From Chondrosia reniformis (lineage: Eukaryota; Porifera; Demospongiae; Chondrillida; Chondrillidae), in contig OX359199.1 of the NCBI GenBank assembly GCA_947172415.1, positions 5,019,384 through 5,083,383 of the forward strand: a stretch of 64,000 bases of DNA, written 5' to 3'. Within the stretch, counting starts at the first letter, position 1, and the number at the start of each line of letters is the position of its first letter. The notes below the pieces were generated by a model, which was given only the letters and a program-made list of their open reading frames with translations, had not been told where the DNA came from and searched no databases. The position numbers and the translations under genes were made by a program. Below, in pieces: positions 60,491 to 64,000 of the stretch.

Positions 60491-61498
60491 AGTTGCAGTT
60501 TTTGTTTCCATAACACTAGCTATAGTTTTGTGTCTTAAAATGATGAAGGAAGGTAATGTTAGCTTCACCAAAGGAATCCCAAACTTGTTTTTCATACAGT
60601 TTAGCTTTAGTCCATAGCTCTCAGCTAATGTTCTCCAGCCAAACCAGAAATGCAGCAATGCTCACCTGGAGAGCTCCTTGGCCATGTACAAACCAGTTAA
60701 TAGGTCAGCAATTAGTTTACATTGTCTCTATGCCCTGGAGCCAGGTATCTGGCTGTTCCTGTTGAAGTGTAGCAAGCTGCTTGGGTTTCATAGTGATCCT
60801 TGTTCAATTTTAGTTTAAAGTAAAGGCCTTGTACCTCTTAGTTTAAATAGGGCATGTCAGTTTGTATTCTTTGTGTGATAATCATTTCAGATTATTTGTG
60901 ATTGACTATTACTTGGAGAGCTTTATTCTATGTTCTAGTCCAGATTATTGTTATGAACAGTTATGGGGAAAAACAAAGAACAATGGAAGGTCTAGTGCAA
61001 AGCAATTCAGTAGCTGTCCTATGACAGGGAATGATATTTTGCTACAATAGCCACAATTCAAAAGAACTGTTCAGAATATAGCAAAATAATTGCCATTGAA
61101 CCAATAGGCCATCAGACCTGTTTTACGTACATATATGTGATGATCTCAATGTCCCAATGTCAGGTTTGCTGGTAAAAGAGTGTATGTATATTCATATTTG
61201 CCCTATCTCTCACTATAAATCAACTTTGTATATTGGAATTAAGGTACGTACATTTAGTGCTATAACTCTATCAAATGGGCAAATATGAAGTTTATTCATG
61301 TATGTACATACATATCTAATGTTGCTAAGTTACAGTGATTTGATCCTCTAAATGGCTGACCCATTTAAGGCTTGAGTAAATTAACATAATTATGATTTAC
61401 AAATTAAACATGCATATAAGATATAACATACGTAATTCATAGGTAGTGAATATATACAAAAATCTGTTTGCATGGATGTTTTGCATACTGTATAGTAT
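60491..61498. other. Spacer, nothing recognised
   Basis: AT-rich DNA with TACGTA motifs. ORFs of 62-69 codons show no domain or splice support. Confidence 0.6.
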
Positions 61499-61876
61499 AC
61501 AAGTTAAATAAAAACATTCAAAAATGAAGTTAAAAGTAGGGATGGCACTATAACAGTGATTGGCACATCTAGAAAAAGTAACGAAACAAGAAAGTGATCA
61601 TATGGTAAGACTAACATTGCAGAAGTGGCATACTGAAACTTAACTATACACATCACTTCTATGTTTGGGCGCATCATGGATATACTAGAAGTAGGGATCG
61701 ATGCGCCCAAACATAGAAGTGATGTGTATAGTTAAGTTTCAGTATGCCACTTCTGCAATGTTAGTCTTACCATATGATCACTTTCTTGTTTCGTTACTTT
61801 TTCTAGATGTGCCAATCACTGTTATAGTGCCATCCCTACTTTTAACTTCATTTTTGAATGTTTTTATTTAACTTGT
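61499..61876. repeat. 378-bp perfect palindrome (177-bp arms, 24-nt spacer)
   Basis: 61499-61675 is the exact reverse complement of 61700-61876 as far as can be read by eye. The spacer is 61676-61699. The ends read TA-CAAGTTAAATAAAAAC... and ...GTTTTTATTTAACTTG-TA, so a foldback element with a TA target duplication is possible. No ORF. Confidence 0.9.
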
Positions 61877-62602
61877 ATTGCTCCTTTTTTCTTGTTAATA
61901 TTTGTTTTGAAAGTTTTCTTGGCGAAAACTCGAAATAAAGTAGCAGAATAGACGATATAATAGAGAGCTCTAAATTAAAAAATGGCGTCCGAAAAGATCC
62001 CAAATTTGATAAGATGTTTTCTACCGTTCTTTAACATTTAGTTTAGGATATTAAAGGGTCCATAATCGTTAAGAATACGACTGTATATAGGCCCTGCAAA
62101 GCGACTAAGAAATTCGATCGCGGGTAACGGCAGTACCACAAACATTACTCATTCGGGTTACTTATTTTATATACAGAGAATTTGAAACTTAATTAAAAAA
62201 TGGCGTTCAAAGAGGCCCTAAATTTGGCACTTTCAAAAGTAACACGCTTCGGTTGGAGCGCGTTGAAATCTAGGGTAGCCTATTCCCTAGTTCGGAAACA
62301 TTCATGACGATTTAGTATTTGTATGTACCTGCGTAAGTTCGCATGTTAGCGCTAGTTCATTTGAAAAAAGAAGAAGAAGAAGAAGAAGAAAAAATGAGGA
62401 ATTGCAGAATTTGGCCTATTTCGGTTTAACCACTTTGCGAAGGTTGTAGAGCATCGTAACATGTTTTGGCGTTTAGAAAAGCATGCAAAAACGATTGCAA
62501 ACACACGAATGCAACCGAAAATCTGAACGTTGTTGATTTATGAGGTGTTAATTGATAATACATTGAATAGGGCGGCCATGTTTTTTTTCGGCCATCCCTA
62601 CT
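61535..62602. mobile_element. Possible non-autonomous DNA element with AGTAGGGAT termini
   Basis: AGTAGGGATGGC at 61535-61546, AGTAGGGAT at 61690-61698, GCCATCCCTACT at 61829-61840 and GCCATCCCTACT at 62591-62602 are all the same terminal-type sequence in opposing orientations. The interior has two related segments, TTAAAAAATGGCGTCCGAAA near 61976 and TTAAAAAATGGCGTTCAAAG near 62192. No transposase. The boundaries are uncertain. Confidence 0.4.
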
Positions 62603-62639
62603 TATAGAGTACTACCGTACTCTATGATAAGCTATAGCT

Positions 62640-63212
62640 CTAGGAGTCATCAATGTTGGTTCGAGCCACCACATGGATGAGGGTCTCCAATCTATGTGCT
62701 AATAGAGCAAGTAGCTGGATCAGTAGAATACCAAAATACAAGACAGCAAAGGCTAGAGGCAACAGACTCTGGTCAATTCTAAGACCTTCCAGAAATTGCA
62801 AGTCAAGTGTCAGCAATAGAATCAGCCATATCAAGTTAACGATTGCCATGGCAACTAGAGTGTTGGTTCTTAGTTCGCCTAGTTTCTCCTTTAGATTATC
62901 AGTGTTGCTGTCATTCTGTATGGAACTAGGTTTCAAGACATTATCAACAATTCTTTTCCAAAATTTTTCTTCCGCAATATCCAACTCTCCCTCTTCTTTG
63001 ACATCAATTGATGATTTTGTATTAATAATCTTAATTTCACCTATTAAAGAGAATATTGCTGAATAAAGTACTTAATATTTTTGGTACACTTATGTACGTA
63101 TATATACATATGCAATATTTGCATACACATGTAGGATTGGATCAATAGCTCTACTTACGGCTAGTAGGATCGTGAAGTGCTTTCAGTGCTTTAACCATCA
63201 TATTCAAATGAG
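62640..63212 (-). CDS. Chitin synthase-like protein, C-terminal exons (partial)
   Basis: The last exon 62640-63040 (stop TAG at 62640-62642) is preceded in phase by 63159-63212; upstream exons lie beyond or were not found. The protein end reads AEEKFWKRIVDNVLKP, then ELRTNTLVAMAIVNLIWLIL (membrane helix), a short loop, a second helix (PLAFAVLYFGILLIQLLALL) and AHRLETLIHVVARTNID. This matches the C-terminus of animal chitin synthases, where FW..LI..YL.PL, L+.+RN, two helices and HR..TL.HI.A.T occur in this order (from family memory). Chitin synthases are multi-pass plasma-membrane enzymes that polymerise UDP-GlcNAc, and sponges contain chitin in their skeletons. The catalytic domain is not in the window. 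A dispersed repeat begins 3 bp upstream of exon 63159-63212, so the acceptor region comes from or abuts a mobile sequence. Confidence 0.75.
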
Positions 63213-63214
63213 CT

Positions 63215-63720
63215 ATATACAATGGGACCACCAGATTTAACCATTCTACCAGTCCTTAGTAACTAGTAATTCCCAGCTACTGTAATTCAGTTAGGAGAGG
63301 TGTGTAGTATATGCTTAACAGGTTCTCTATATCCTATAGATCAGTTTGCCTTGCTATTTGGCTATTAAACTGTACAATCCCTTTGAGCAAGATTATTATT
63401 GCTTTAGCTTTCATAGGAAAATTTAGCAGGTTAGTCAGACCGCAGTGTGACATAGACATTTGGCAAGATATTCATTTTGATGTCAATATTGTCTTAGTCT
63501 CCTGAGGTCTCAAGCTCAGAACACTTGTCAACTCAGTATACATGTATAAAGTGTATAGGTATAACTGTACAATTATATGTAAGTGTGACATTCTCCAGCT
63601 GAACTACTGATTAGTAGTCAGTTAGCCTTATAACTGAGCAATATAAATCTACCAACCATATGCTCAAAGAATACTTGTATGGCAGAGGCATACATGTACA
63701 TCTTAGCAAAGTCTACATAT
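63215..63720. repeat. Dispersed repeat family R, rightmost copy
   Basis: 63215-63650 matches 46921-47365 and 63655-63720 matches 59840-59910, in the same orientation. It presumably lies in an intron of the chitin synthase-like gene. Confidence 0.85.
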
Positions 63721-64000
63721 AGAAACTAGTCTAACTAGTAAATCTAGTTCAACATTAATCATATTATAGATTAAGAATGTTAGTGAACTAGAATACTAGA
63801 ATACTAGTAAACTGCCCCCTTGCTCCCTCTAAAACAATCCTGCTATTGTAGATAAACTAAGTAGACTTATAGACTAAATGTATGTACATAGATAAAGTTT
63901 TGTTTGCAAAAGAGTACATATTCTGATCATGTCTGTGTGAGTATCATGTATGCCTGTTTTGAACTTTTAGTTATACAGTTTTGTGTGCATTCCATCAATT
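63721..64000. other. Right-hand edge, nothing recognised
   Basis: AT-rich sequence; part of it (about 63770-63820) resembles 59340-59460, so it may still belong to the repeat family. Confidence 0.5.

Noticed and set aside
62653..63066. 137-codon plus-strand ORF
   Set aside because: Shadow of the chitin synthase-like exon on the minus strand, which has clear family motifs and splice sites.

Overview
The window looks like nuclear DNA of a non-bilaterian animal, most likely a sponge (inference). The genes are metazoan and split by many GT-AG introns. About a dozen of the introns I could place are only 61-69 nt long. Spacers are AT-rich, CpG-poor and full of the palindrome TACGTA. No rRNA, tRNA or CRISPR array was recognised.

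Layout, left to right. Conserved block (0-44.4 kb): the 5' part of a RIF1-like gene (minus, running off the left edge); a small secreted cysteine-rich/CUB protein (minus); a 16-exon TMTC-family ER protein, 834 aa (minus, 8.2-20.9 kb); a 17-exon GH35 beta-galactosidase-like protein, 672 aa (plus, 21.1-26.8 kb); a BTB-BACK protein (minus); mitochondrial citrate synthase, 476 aa (minus, 31.1-36.1 kb); and dynactin subunit 2, 358 aa (plus, 36.2-44.4 kb), divergent from citrate synthase with only 132 bp between the two ATGs. Frames and splice phases were followed by eye across all exons of these genes. Their introns carry large minisatellites. The most extreme is a 5.3-kb C-rich array in dynactin intron 2, which has no AG dinucleotide until the 3' splice site.

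Accessory block (about 45-62 kb): a CpG-rich patch without a recognised gene, dispersed repeats, an intronless ETX/MTX2 (aerolysin-fold) protein with its own TATA box, a large transposase-like ORF, tandem hairpin repeats, 233-bp repeats carrying exon-like units, a TATA-driven CCCH zinc-finger ORF, a 3-kb satellite with embedded palindromes, and a 378-bp perfect palindrome. Direct copies of one repeat family bracket the block. At 62.6-63.2 kb lie the last exons of a chitin synthase-like gene (minus).

Most notable: the transposase-like ORF and the CCCH ORF are each followed by the same 16-nt stem-loop, which fits the metazoan replication-dependent histone mRNA 3'-end consensus. Each is followed at the same distance by a shared purine-rich element like the U7 snRNP site. 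Together with the TATA box, the short intronless ORF and the basic lysine-rich product, the CCCH gene has histone-gene architecture without encoding a histone. This is the best candidate here for an undescribed system.
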